From the NCBI GenBank assembly GCA_021780115.1, contig JAJXZI010000330.1, positions 1-42,929 on the forward strand: a stretch of DNA of 42,929 nucleotides, read 5' to 3'. Position 1 is the first letter of the stretch, and every line of letters starts with the position of its first letter. The translations under genes and the position numbers were made by a program. The DNA comes from a bacterium (GTDB lineage Bacteria; Verrucomicrobiota; Verrucomicrobiia; Limisphaerales; JAJXZI01). Shown here piece after piece: positions 29,225 through 38,247 of this stretch. The notes under the pieces were generated by a model. That model was not told where the DNA came from. It searched no databases and was given only the letters and a program-made list of their open reading frames with translations.

Positions 29225-31912
29225 TCACCCAAGCAAGTCCTTCCGCAACACCAGCAGCGCGGCGAAGTCCTCCGGCTGGAGCGTCTCGAACTCCTGCTGC
29301 AACACCTTCACGTAGGCCCACGGCGTCCTCGTCAGCCCGCTGGCGTTCTCGCACCACAAATGCGCGGCGCGATCCTTGAAGGCCACGTTCACGTCCTCCA
29401 GCCCCTTCGTCTCGATCAGGTAATGCGCGCCGTCCGTCGTCACCGCCACAAAGTCTGGTTCGTAGTAGCGCAGGTTCCCCACGTTGTCGGTGTATTCGAT
29501 GGTGAAGGCGAACTGCGGCGGCAGTTTCGCAAACCGCTCCACGTCGTCCGACCGCTGGAGGAACCTCGCAAACTCCTTCTCAAATTCATTGTCGCACGGC
29601 ACCAGGTTGAACACGCATTTCCGCGCCGCCAGCGTGGGACGCGACCAGGGGAATGCGGGCATCTCCGAAAGCGGCCGTCCAGCGTTGAGCAACTGCGGCT
29701 CCAGTTCCGACACGACCAGCTTGCGCAGCGCTTCCACAAAGGTTTTCACCGTCACGTATTGCGCCACGTTGCTGCTGATGGCTTTCACCATCGCCGGCTG
29801 CCGCAAGTCCACCGTCTCGCCGAACGCCTTCTCTTGCAGAAAGACGCGCACCTTCGGCGCCAGCGCCGCGAATTGCGACGGCAGCTTCACGTCCTGGGCG
29901 ATCCGCCGGGCGTAGTAGCCGATGACTTCCTCCGCCGTCTGCGGCTCCGGGATGCGGTAATGGCGTTCGATCAGCTTTTGCAGCGTGATGATGTCGTAGC
30001 CCTCGTAACGGAACACTTGGGCTTTCTTGTCATCGCTGCGTTTGGGCAGCACCGGGCACTTGAATCCCATCACGTCCAGGCTGGCGATTTCCTCCGCCAG
30101 TGATTTCTTCCGCGTCAGAATCGGGCTGAGGAACGGCACGGCAATGTCCGCGTCCTGCTTCTTCGGGTCCGGCGCGATGGTGACGATCACCACCCGGTCT
30201 TTGCCGACCTCGAACGTCTCCAGGTTCAACTCCTCTTCGCGTTCCAATTGCTCGACGAACTCGATGAACTTCCCGTTGCCGATCACATCGACGCGCTCGA
30301 CGTAACCGGAGCCGGTCCCGCGAAACATCAGCCGCAACCCGCGCCCGATGGTTTGCTCCGGCAGGATGTTCGCCTTCGCGCTGTAGGGCCGCAGCCCCAC
30401 GATCACGGTCACGTTTTGCACGTCCCAACCCTCGCGCAGCATCAGGACGCTGACGATGCAGTTGACCGGGCAATGCTCATCGTCCACTTCGCGGGCCACC
30501 TTGCGGGCGTCGTCCAAATCCTTCTTCGACACCTCGCCGGATTTGTCGGTGTGAATCACGAGCAGTTTGTCCCCGCCGAATTCGCCCGGATATTTCTTCC
30601 GCAGCCATTCGCCCACGTCGTCAGCCTCCTCGGTGTCGTTCATCATTACGAACAGCACGGGCTTCTTCCCCAGCGGCTTCAACTGCTGCGAGTATTCCCG
30701 CCACCGTTCCACGCCCGCCGTGAGGTAGGCCTGATAGCGCGTGCTGGCGATGTCCGACCGCTGTTCCGTGATGCCTTTGGCCAGGCCCTTCAGCGGGCGC
30801 TTCACCACGTTGTCAATGATGGCCTGCTTGAGCGGATAGTCGAACACCGTCCAGGCGAACAACTGCCCCTTCGTGTGGCGCGGCGTGGCCGTGAAATCAA
30901 ATTGGGCGGCGATGCCAATGCCTTTGTAGCAGCCGACGTGAGGAGGCTCTGACTTCTTGGTTTGGCCGGCGGAAGATGGAGCCTCCTCACGTCGGCTGCT
31001 ACGGGGACAAAGCCGCTCATTCAACCTGCGGATGATCCGGTTCCACTCACTTTCCTCGTCGTGGGTGTGGTGAGCTTCATCATTGATGACCGCCACCGGC
31101 CCGCCCCGAGCCGAGATGCGCTCCGCAAAATTATCCGCCGCCAGCTTCTCCGTCGGCGGCTTTGGCCCCATAACAGCCGTCATCACATCCGGTTCCTCCC
31201 CGCCATTCCCGGCGCGCTCGTAGAACTGCTGGATGTTCGCCAGAAACAGCGCGCCGACGGAACCGCCGCGCTCGCTCTCGCCGCGCATGTAGCACTGAAG
31301 ATTCCAGTAAATCCGCAGTTCATCGGGGATCACCGGGTCGCTGCGGAAGATGCGTCCACCCTCGAAATCCGTCCGCAGCCGCTCGTACACGATCACGTTC
31401 GGCGCGATCACCAGGAACGTCTTCGCAAAGTCGTCGCGGCCTTCCGCCGCCGCGTTGAAGAACTGCCACGCCATGACCAGTGCCATCACTTTCGTCTTGC
31501 CGCTGCCCGTCGCCATCTTCACGCAGTACCGGGCGAACTCGTCATGTTGCAGCAGCCGCAAGTCGCTCCGCTGGGCGTAGGCTTCCACCAGACTGCGATT
31601 GCGCCGCACGCCGGCCACTTCGTAGAGGTAGATGATCGTCTCCACCGCCTCCTGTTGGAAACTATGATAATGAAAAGGGCGGTTGGCGGCGGTGCGATGG
31701 TCGGTGTAGAACCAATGCCGCAGCAGTAATTCGGTCGTGGGAGTAACACCGCGATAACCCCCTTTTGGCCATGCTGGTCTGGTCTGTTCGTTCAGTTCAG
31801 CCCCTCGCCACGCCTTCACCGCCTCGCGGATGGCCGGCACGCAGGGCGCCGTGGAGACGCGGGCTTCCAGGAGGCTGATTTGGTCCGGGGCGTTGTTCTT
31901 CTTTCGTGGCAT
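29225..31912 (-). CDS. Type III restriction enzyme, Res subunit (DEAD/DEAH helicase-nuclease)
   Basis: KMATGSGKTKVMALV, INDEAHHTHDEESEWN, FDFTATPRHTKGQ, GLRPYSAKANILPEQTIGRGLR, C-terminal nuclease-like PDFVAVTTDGAHYLIETKG. Confidence 0.93.
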   Translation of the reverse strand: MPRKKNNAPDQISLLEARVSTAPCVPAIREAVKAWRGAELNEQTRPAWPKGGYRGVTPTTELLLRHWFYTDHRTAANRPFHYHSFQQEAVETIIYLYEVAGVRRNRSLVEAYAQRSDLRLLQHDEFARYCVKMATGSGKTKVMALVMAWQFFNAAAEGRDDFAKTFLVIAPNVIVYERLRTDFEGGRIFRSDPVIPDELRIYWNLQCYMRGESERGGSVGALFLANIQQFYERAGNGGEEPDVMTAVMGPKPPTEKLAADNFAERISARGGPVAVINDEAHHTHDEESEWNRIIRRLNERLCPRSSRREEAPSSAGQTKKSEPPHVGCYKGIGIAAQFDFTATPRHTKGQLFAWTVFDYPLKQAIIDNVVKRPLKGLAKGITEQRSDIASTRYQAYLTAGVERWREYSQQLKPLGKKPVLFVMMNDTEEADDVGEWLRKKYPGEFGGDKLLVIHTDKSGEVSKKDLDDARKVAREVDDEHCPVNCIVSVLMLREGWDVQNVTVIVGLRPYSAKANILPEQTIGRGLRLMFRGTGSGYVERVDVIGNGKFIEFVEQLEREEELNLETFEVGKDRVVIVTIAPDPKKQDADIAVPFLSPILTRKKSLAEEIASLDVMGFKCPVLPKRSDDKKAQVFRYEGYDIITLQKLIERHYRIPEPQTAEEVIGYYARRIAQDVKLPSQFAALAPKVRVFLQEKAFGETVDLRQPAMVKAISSNVAQYVTVKTFVEALRKLVVSELEPQLLNAGRPLSEMPAFPWSRPTLAARKCVFNLVPCDNEFEKEFARFLQRSDDVERFAKLPPQFAFTIEYTDNVGNLRYYEPDFVAVTTDGAHYLIETKGLEDVNVAFKDRAAHLWCENASGLTRTPWAYVKVLQQEFETLQPEDFAALLVLRKDLLG
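30926..31002. repeat. Palindromic element inserted in frame in res
   Basis: Perfect 24-bp inverted arms GTAGCAGCCGACGTGAGGAGGCTC ... GAGCCTCCTCACGTCGGCTGCTAC separated by 29 bp. Confidence 0.9.
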
Positions 31913-31948
31913 GATGGGAAATGACCGCGCGATCAACGGTCGTCGGAC

Positions 31949-32319
31949 AATCCCGCAGGGATTGAAGGTGAATAGCCCCCGGCGGAACGGGGGGAAAATC
32001 GTTGGATCATGACCGCGACCCCGGAAGGGTCGAACCGCGGGCGTTCAACCCCTGCGGGGTTGTTTTCCATTTGTCCGAGATACCCCCGGTTGGACCGGGG
32101 GCTATTCACGTTTGGCCCCTCCGGGGCCGTTCCTGCCGCTGCCAGCCCGGAGGGCGAAAGACAATAGCCCAGCGTTCCAACGCTGGGCGCCAGCGCGGCA
32201 GCCGGTGGAGTCCCGGAGGGACGACAGAACGCAAGCGGTTTGCGGCGTGAGCCAGAGCGCCGTTGTTGGCGGGATTTCTTTCGTCCCTCCGGCGTCCAAC
32301 CCACCGATGAATCGGTGGG
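31949..32319. repeat. Array of unrelated short palindromes between res and mod
   Basis: AATCCC-gca-GGGATT; CGACCC-cggaa-GGGTCG; CAACCCC-tgc-GGGGTTG; CCCCCGGT-tgg-ACCGGGGG; GGCCCC-tcc-GGGGCC; GCCCAGCG-ttccaa-CGCTGGGC; CCCACCGAT-ga-ATCGGTGGG and others. Confidence 0.9.
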
Positions 32320-32364
32320 CGATTCCCGGTCGTCCCTGCAAGACTTCGCCGGGGCGGCGCCTAT

Positions 32365-32420
32365 TTCGGACTTCGGACTTCGGAATTCCTTCGGACTTCG
32401 ACATTCGGATTTCGGACTTC
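32365..32420. repeat. Low-complexity degenerate TTCGGACTTCGGA direct repeats
   Basis: ttcggacttcggacttcggaattccttcggacttcgacattcggatttcggactt. Confidence 0.8.
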
Positions 32421-33843
32421 ACTTCACCCTCACCTTCACCGTCTTCGTCGTGTCGTTGCCGAGGATGTCGATCACCTTCACCACCACCGCGTATTCGCCG
32501 GCCTCCGCGTAGGCGTGGGAGGCTTCCAGCGTCAGGGTTCCGTCCTGGCGGGTGCGGTACGCCTGCCACTCGTTGTGGAACGTGTCGCCCTGGTTGTCCC
32601 AGTCCACGGCCCAGTAATCCACCCACTGGCTCCAATGCTTCACCGCCGCCCGCGCCTCCTCCGGCACGTCGTCCGGCGGGATGACGAACTCCGTCAGCTT
32701 CAACGTGGCCTCGCGCTTCGCCACCTTCACGTCCACGCTCAACGCGCCCAGCTCGAAGAAGTGAATGTCGCCCGACTCCACAGCCCGCTTGTCCATCACG
32801 TCGCGGGGAATGCGGATGAACTTCATCTGGATGTTCGCGGCGGCGGCCTGCTGGCGGGCGACTTCGTTCAACTCGAAGGCGAAATCCCAGCCCAGCACAT
32901 CCACGCCGTTGCGGGCCGGAGCGTCCGCGCCCTGGCCGATGGACTTCTTGAACTCGGCGGCGATCTGCGCCACGTCGCCGGTCGTCACCGGGCCGTCCAC
33001 CGCGCCGACGTGGACCATGCGCCCGGAGCGCAAACCATGCAGCCAGGTGTAGCCCCGCACGGGCTTGGCGTGGTAAAGCTGGAGGAGGAACTCGGTGTAG
33101 GCGCGCTGGGGAGAACACGCCGCTGGCGTGTCGTCTTCGGCGGCGCGCCGAAGACCGCGGGCGTCTGACTCGCTCGGGGGAGAAGTGGGTGGGGTTGGAG
33201 AATCCGGCGGGCCGCCGGATTCGGCACGCGGGCCGCGTGCGCTCCCCGGAAATACCGCCGCCTGCCACATCTGGCGCTCGTATTTGCCGAGGTTCTGGAC
33301 GACGAACGGGCGCACGCCGGGAATGCCCAGCAACCGTTTGCGCGCCGTGTGAATGGCGAACCGGCCCAGGTCGCAGGTGATCCAGCGCCGCTTCAACTTC
33401 TCCGCCACCGCCGCCGTCGTGCCGCTGCCGCAGAAACAGTCGAGCACCAGGTCGCCTTCGTTCGAGGAAGCTTTGAGGATACGGTCGAGCAAGGCTTCGG
33501 GCTTTTGAGTCGGATAATCCACCCGTTCGAGAGCCATTGGGTTAACCGGAGGAATGTCGTTCCAGATGTTGTGGACGACCGATCCTTCCTTTTCGTCCAG
33601 ATACATCTTCACCGCGGGTGTACCTTGCTTCGTGAACCCGATTCGGCCCTGTTTCATCAGTTCGTCGATCTTTTCTTGGCCGAATCTCCAGTGAGTCCCC
33701 GCCGGCGGTTCGAGCAGCTTCTCGCCAAACTTCCTCGCAGGTCCCTGACCTTTTGCAAGGATGTCGGCCATTTTGTACCGGCGCCCGTCCGGGTCTTTGT
33801 TCGTGAAATGGCTTTGGATGTAGGAGTCCTTTAATTGGGACAA
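32419..33843 (-). CDS. Type III DNA methyltransferase (Mod), 3' part, separated by a frameshift
   Basis: DYPTQKPEALLDRIL, DLVLDCFCGSGTTAAVAEKL, RRWITCDLGRFAIHTARKRL; continues the 34561-33542 ORF in another frame. Confidence 0.88.
   Translation of the reverse strand: MSQLKDSYIQSHFTNKDPDGRRYKMADILAKGQGPARKFGEKLLEPPAGTHWRFGQEKIDELMKQGRIGFTKQGTPAVKMYLDEKEGSVVHNIWNDIPPVNPMALERVDYPTQKPEALLDRILKASSNEGDLVLDCFCGSGTTAAVAEKLKRRWITCDLGRFAIHTARKRLLGIPGVRPFVVQNLGKYERQMWQAAVFPGSARGPRAESGGPPDSPTPPTSPPSESDARGLRRAAEDDTPAACSPQRAYTEFLLQLYHAKPVRGYTWLHGLRSGRMVHVGAVDGPVTTGDVAQIAAEFKKSIGQGADAPARNGVDVLGWDFAFELNEVARQQAAAANIQMKFIRIPRDVMDKRAVESGDIHFFELGALSVDVKVAKREATLKLTEFVIPPDDVPEEARAAVKHWSQWVDYWAVDWDNQGDTFHNEWQAYRTRQDGTLTLEASHAYAEAGEYAVVVKVIDILGNDTTKTVKVRVK
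33106..33249. repeat. 144-bp compound palindromic element inserted in frame in mod
   Basis: ACACGCC-gct-GGCGTGT; GTCTTCGGC-ggcgc-GCCGAAGAC; AATCCGGCG-ggc-CGCCGGATT; GCACGCG-ggc-CGCGTGC; ends CTGGGGAG/CTCCCCGG; length divisible by 3. Confidence 0.85.
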
Positions 33844-34561
33844 GCTGAGGGTTCCACACCATGGCGGAGCTTGCGGAATAGAAAAGAATCTCGTCGGTGA
33901 CTATTCCAAATCTGTTGGCGTCTGCATGGAAATTGAATCGTTGCCAGACGATCTGGTTCTTGAAGTTCTCTGCTCCGAAGACTTCATCCAGCACTACTTT
34001 CATGTAGTGCCCAACGTGCCAATCCATGTGAACATAAATGCTCCCGGTATCGCACAGCAATTCACGGAGCAGGACGGCGGTTTCGTAAAACCACTGGAGG
34101 TAGGAGTCGAGTCCGCGTCCCCAAGTGTCGCGATACGCCTTTTGCTCGATGATGCTCGGCTCCTTGGTGAAGGCGAACGAGTCGTCTTCGGGCGTGTCCG
34201 GGTGATCCGGCACGCTGGCGGTGAAGGAGAAATCCGCGCCGGTGTCGAACGGCGGGTCGATGTAAATCAGGTTCACCTTGCCGGCGAACTCCGGCAGGAG
34301 CGAGGGCAGCACGTATTTCTTGTCGCCCCAGATGAGCCGGTTGCGCCACGGCGTCTTTTCCGTGATGCGTCCCGCGAACAGCGCCAGCGCCTCGCGATCC
34401 GCCGCGCTCTCGTTCACCGTCTCGACGGTTTGGAACGGCAATGTGACGCGCACCGGCGGGACGCGCTGGCCGGCGGCATCGTATTTGCCTTCCCAGACCA
34501 GCTCGGTGCGCTTGACGGCGAGGGGATGGGGGGCGTTGGCCGGTCGTCTTTCGTCAGGCAT
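33542..34561 (-). CDS. Type III DNA methyltransferase (Mod), 5' part with DPPF motif; the true coding part ends near 33850
   Basis: RLIWGDKKYVLPSLLPEFAGKVNLIYIDPPFDTGADFSF, GSIYVHMDWHVGHYMKVVLDEVFG. Confidence 0.9.
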   Translation of the reverse strand: MPDERRPANAPHPLAVKRTELVWEGKYDAAGQRVPPVRVTLPFQTVETVNESAADREALALFAGRITEKTPWRNRLIWGDKKYVLPSLLPEFAGKVNLIYIDPPFDTGADFSFTASVPDHPDTPEDDSFAFTKEPSIIEQKAYRDTWGRGLDSYLQWFYETAVLLRELLCDTGSIYVHMDWHVGHYMKVVLDEVFGAENFKNQIVWQRFNFHADANRFGIVTDEILFYSASSAMVWNPQLVPIKGLLHPKPFHEQRPGRAPVQNGRHPCKRSGTCEEVWREAARTAGGDSLEIRPRKDRRTDETGPNRVHEARYTRGEDVSGRKGRIGRPQHLERHSSG

Positions 34562-34584
34562 GGTTTGAATTGCTCGCGGGGGCC

Positions 34585-35526
34585 TCAGTCCGGTCCGGGG
34601 AGGCGCGACGCCGTTCCTGCGGATGGGTCAGTCCACCGCCGCGTCAGGCCGCCATAGGCATCCATCCGCCGGTCGCGGAAGAAGGGCCAGTGCGTGCGGG
34701 TGGTGTCCACGGCCGCCAGGTCCACGGGGACGAGGAGATTGGTTTCCTCGGTGACGCCGGCTTTGGCGAGGATTTCGCCGGACGTGCCGGCGACGAAGCT
34801 CTGGCCCCAGAACTCGAGGCCGTCGCCGCCCAGGCCGGGGAGGACTTCGTGACCGACGCGATTGACGGCGGCGACGTAGCAGCCGTTGGCAATGGCGTGC
34901 GAGCGCTGGATGGTTTCCCACGCGGCGTGCTGGCGTTCGCCGTATTTCGCCTTCTCGCTCGGATGCCAGCCGATGGCGGTGGGGTAGAAGAGAATTTCGG
35001 CGCCTTGCATCGCCGTCAGCCGCGCCGCCTCCGGATACCACTGGTCCCAGCAGATGAGCACGCCGATCTTGGCGTAGCGGGTCGGCCAGGCGCGGAAGCC
35101 GAGGTCGCCGGGCGTGAAATAGAATTTCTCGTAAAAGAGCGGGTCATCCGGGACGTGCATCTTCCGGTAGAGGCCCAGGAGCGAACCGTCGGCGTCAATG
35201 ATGGCGGCGGTGTTGTGGTAGAGGCCGGCGGCGCGTTTCTCGAAGAGCGAGGCGATGACGACGACGCGGTGTTTCTTCGCGAGTTTCTGGAAGGCGTCGG
35301 TGCTGGGGCCGGGGATGGTTTCAGCGAGAGCGAAGTGGGCATGGTCCTCGCTCTGGCAGAAATACTGGGAGCGGAACAGTTCCTGGGTGCAGAGGATCTG
35401 GGCGCCGGCCTGGGTGGCGCGCTCGGCGGCGGCGAGGGTTGTTTTGAGGTTGGCCCGCGGGTCCGGCGAGGCGGCGGTCTGGATCAATCCAAGTGTGACG
35501 CGAGTCGTCGCGGGCGGGCGCTTCAT
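34585..35526 (-). CDS. aguB: Carbon-nitrogen hydrolase, N-carbamoylputrescine amidase-like
   Basis: E-K-C triad contexts CTQELFRSQYF, YRKMHVPDDPLFYEKFYF, GVLICWDQWYPEAARL. Confidence 0.88.
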   Translation of the reverse strand: MKRPPATTRVTLGLIQTAASPDPRANLKTTLAAAERATQAGAQILCTQELFRSQYFCQSEDHAHFALAETIPGPSTDAFQKLAKKHRVVVIASLFEKRAAGLYHNTAAIIDADGSLLGLYRKMHVPDDPLFYEKFYFTPGDLGFRAWPTRYAKIGVLICWDQWYPEAARLTAMQGAEILFYPTAIGWHPSEKAKYGERQHAAWETIQRSHAIANGCYVAAVNRVGHEVLPGLGGDGLEFWGQSFVAGTSGEILAKAGVTEETNLLVPVDLAAVDTTRTHWPFFRDRRMDAYGGLTRRWTDPSAGTASRLPGPD

Positions 35527-35531
35527 GCGGA

Positions 35532-36545
35532 TCAGGCGGGTTGCGCGATGGGGGCGGCGTGTCCGGGCGAGTCGGGGCTGCTGGCGTCCTTCACCGGCAG
35601 GGGAACCTCTCCGGCGAACAACTCGCGCATAAACCGGCCCAGGGTTTCATTCGTCGGGCCGTAGCCCTTGTGGTAGATGTAGTGCTCCAGGTCGTAGAGC
35701 ACCTCGTCGGCCGTCTGGTAGCGCTGGACGAGGTCGCGCGCCAGCAGGCGCTGGAGGATTTCGTTGAGCCGGTCGTCGATGCGGCGGTCCAGGGTGCGGA
35801 AATCGGGGACGGGCAGGGCCAGAATCCGCTGGCGCGACTCGTCCGAGCTATCCGCCTTGAAAACGTTGCGGCCCAGCAGCAGATGCGCGAGCACGACGCC
35901 GGTCGAAAAGAGGTCGGAGCGCTTGTCGGTGACCTGGAAGGCCGCCTGCTCCGGGCTCATGTAATCCGCCTTGCCGGCCACCACGTCGCCTTCATGGTCC
36001 ACCAGAAATCCCCGCGCCTTGGCGATGCCGAAGTCGGTCAGCTTCACGTCGCCCTCGAAGGCGATCAGGATGTTTTTGAAGCTGACGTCGCGATGCACGA
36101 TGCCGAGCAGGCGGCCCGCGCCGTCCCGTTTGGCGTGGGCGTAGGCCAGGCCGCGCGCCACGCGGCTGGCGATGAACACGGCCAGTTCCGTGGGCAGCGG
36201 GCGGTGCCGCTGGGCGAGTTGGGCGATGAACTGCTCCAGGTTGACGCCCCGGATCAGCTCCATGGCGATGAAGTAACTCCCGTTCGCTTCGCCGAGCTGG
36301 TAGGTCTGGACAATATTGGTGTGGATCAAATCGGCGACGAGCTTGGCCTCGCCGATGAAATTCTCGCTGAACGACCTCTGGTGGGCGTAATCCTGGCGGA
36401 TGACCTTGATCGCGACGCGCTTGACAAACTGCCGGGACCCGAGCTGCTCGGCCTCATAGACAATGCCCATCCCACCTTCAAAGATCTTGCGGATGATCTC
36501 GTAGCGGACCGAGGTTTGGACCGTGAACAGCGCCACGGCAAACAT
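35532..36545 (-). CDS. Serine/threonine protein kinase
   Basis: GGMGIVYEAEQ, VAIKVI, IVHRDVSFKNILI, KLTDFGIAKA, YMSPEQ; 5' extent uncertain (ORF opens at 36710). Confidence 0.9.
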   Translation of the reverse strand: MFAVALFTVQTSVRYEIIRKIFEGGMGIVYEAEQLGSRQFVKRVAIKVIRQDYAHQRSFSENFIGEAKLVADLIHTNIVQTYQLGEANGSYFIAMELIRGVNLEQFIAQLAQRHRPLPTELAVFIASRVARGLAYAHAKRDGAGRLLGIVHRDVSFKNILIAFEGDVKLTDFGIAKARGFLVDHEGDVVAGKADYMSPEQAAFQVTDKRSDLFSTGVVLAHLLLGRNVFKADSSDESRQRILALPVPDFRTLDRRIDDRLNEILQRLLARDLVQRYQTADEVLYDLEHYIYHKGYGPTNETLGRFMRELFAGEVPLPVKDASSPDSPGHAAPIAQPA

Positions 36546-36719
36546 CTTCCGGGACACGGCCGGCAAGTCAAGCTTGCGCTGGGCCGGCGCGGTTTTGCTG
36601 AAGATTTCGCCATTTTGTTCTTGCTTGCCGGCCAAGGGTGAGTTTAATACCCGCGAAGACAGGCTGCTTTGACGGCACGAATGAAGAACAAACGAACGAA
36701 ACCAAAACACCTACAGATT

Positions 36720-37007
36720 ATGGCAAAAGCACTCTCGAAGTCCCAAGTGGCGGCCGCGATCGCGGACAAGGCCGGCCTCACCAAGAAGCAGGCGGGCGAA
36801 ATCCTCGAACACATCGCCCAATTGGCCTACAAGAACGCCAAGAACAGTTTCACCCTGCCCGGCCTCGGCAAACTGGTGCTGGTGAACCGGGCGGCGCGCA
36901 TCGGGCGCAACCCCAAGACCGGTGAGCAGATCAATATCCCGGCCAAGCGCGTGGTCAAGTTCCGCGTCGCCAAGGCGGCCAAGGACGCCATCCTCGGCGC
37001 CAAGTAA
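36720..37007 (+). CDS. HU/IHF family DNA-binding protein
   Basis: MAKALSKSQVAAAIADKAGLTKKQAGEILEHIAQLAYKNAKNSFTLPGLGKLVLVNRAARIGRNPKTGEQINIPAKRVVKFRVAKAAKDAI. Confidence 0.95.
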   Translation: MAKALSKSQVAAAIADKAGLTKKQAGEILEHIAQLAYKNAKNSFTLPGLGKLVLVNRAARIGRNPKTGEQINIPAKRVVKFRVAKAAKDAILGAK

Positions 37008-37025
37008 TCGCCGGCCCCTTTCCCG

Positions 37026-37057
37026 AGGCACTCTGACCGGGTCGGAGTGCCTTTTTT
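37026..37057 (+). terminator. Rho-independent terminator after HU gene
   Basis: GGCACTC-n11-GAGTGCC followed by TTTTTT. Confidence 0.9.
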
Positions 37058-37132
37058 ATTGACCCGACGGAACCGTGCGAGCGGGGCGGGCGACTCGCTC
37101 CCCGACGCCAACCTTCTGCTTCGCGCTTTGCC

Positions 37133-38113
37133 ATGAAGATCGCGGTCGTCGGCTGCGGCGCGGTGGGCAGTTACTACGGCGCGCAGTTGTGCCGCGCCGG
37201 ATCGGAGGTCCACTTTCTGCTTCGGACGGACTACGAGGTCGTGCGCCGCCAGGGCGTCCGCATCCGGAGTTTCCAGGGCGACTTCACGGTCCGTCCGCAC
37301 TGCGCGACCGAACCGGAAGCCATCGGTCCCAGCGACATGGTAATGATCGGCCTCAAGACGACGGCCAACGATCAGTTTCCCTGCCTGCTGCCGCCGCTGG
37401 CCGGCCCCCACACCGCCGTGCTCACGCTGCAAAACGGCCTGGGCAACGAAGAGCGCCTGGCGGAATTGTTTCCGGCCGGCCAGATCCTCGGCGGATTGTG
37501 TTTCGTGTGCCTCACCCGGAGCGCCCCGGGCGTGATCCAGCACACCGCCCACGGGCGGATCGTCCTGGGCGAGTTCCTGCCGAGGCCGGGGGAACGCGCC
37601 CGGGACGTCGCGCGGCTGTTTCAGCAGGCCGGCGTGCCGTGCGAGGTGACCGCGGATCTCCGGCGCGCTCATTGGGAGAAACTGGTGTGGAATGTGCCCT
37701 TCAACGGCCTCGGGGTGGCGGGCGCCGCCGGCTACGACGCGGTCCTCAACGGCCAGGTGAACCCAGCGGCGCCCCCGGGACCGTGCCTGGCCACCGACGC
37801 GCTGCTGGGCGAACCGCGCTGGACGGCGCTGGTCCGCGAACTCATGATTGAAGTGATCGCCGCCGCGCGCGTCCTGGGGTTGGACATTCCGGAGACCCTG
37901 GCCGACGAGCAAATCGCGCGGACTCGCACGATGGGCGCCTACAAAGCCTCCACACTGCTGGATTTCGAACGCGGCCAGCCGCTGGAGTTGGCCAGCTTGT
38001 TTCGGGAGCCGCTCCGCCAAGCCCGGACGGCCGGGGTGGCGACGCCGCGCCTGGCCGCATTGTGTGACGCGCTCAACCAACTCGAGGCGGGGGCCAACCG
38101 GCGGGCAGCCTGA
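37133..38113 (+). CDS. panE: 2-dehydropantoate 2-reductase
   Basis: MKIAVVGCGAVGSYYGAQL, KTTANDQ, LQNGLGNEERL, EKLVWNVPFNGL. Confidence 0.9.
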   Translation: MKIAVVGCGAVGSYYGAQLCRAGSEVHFLLRTDYEVVRRQGVRIRSFQGDFTVRPHCATEPEAIGPSDMVMIGLKTTANDQFPCLLPPLAGPHTAVLTLQNGLGNEERLAELFPAGQILGGLCFVCLTRSAPGVIQHTAHGRIVLGEFLPRPGERARDVARLFQQAGVPCEVTADLRRAHWEKLVWNVPFNGLGVAGAAGYDAVLNGQVNPAAPPGPCLATDALLGEPRWTALVRELMIEVIAAARVLGLDIPETLADEQIARTRTMGAYKASTLLDFERGQPLELASLFREPLRQARTAGVATPRLAALCDALNQLEAGANRRAA

Positions 38114-38247
38114 CCGAAAACCAGAATCGGGATGCGCCGGCTGCGACCGCGGAGACCAGCAGGAACCCGCCGATGAGTCGCGCCTGTCAATTCGTCGCCG
38201 GAGGTGACCGGGTTGGCGGCGCTCGGACAATTCCGGCGAAGCGTCGC

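Noticed and set aside
28487-30103. 538-aa plus-strand ORF
   Set aside because: Antisense to the res gene and the 28481-29110 gene; no recognisable motif.
31949-32319. CRISPR array
   Set aside because: Palindromes differ from one another; no constant direct repeat with regular spacers and no cas genes.
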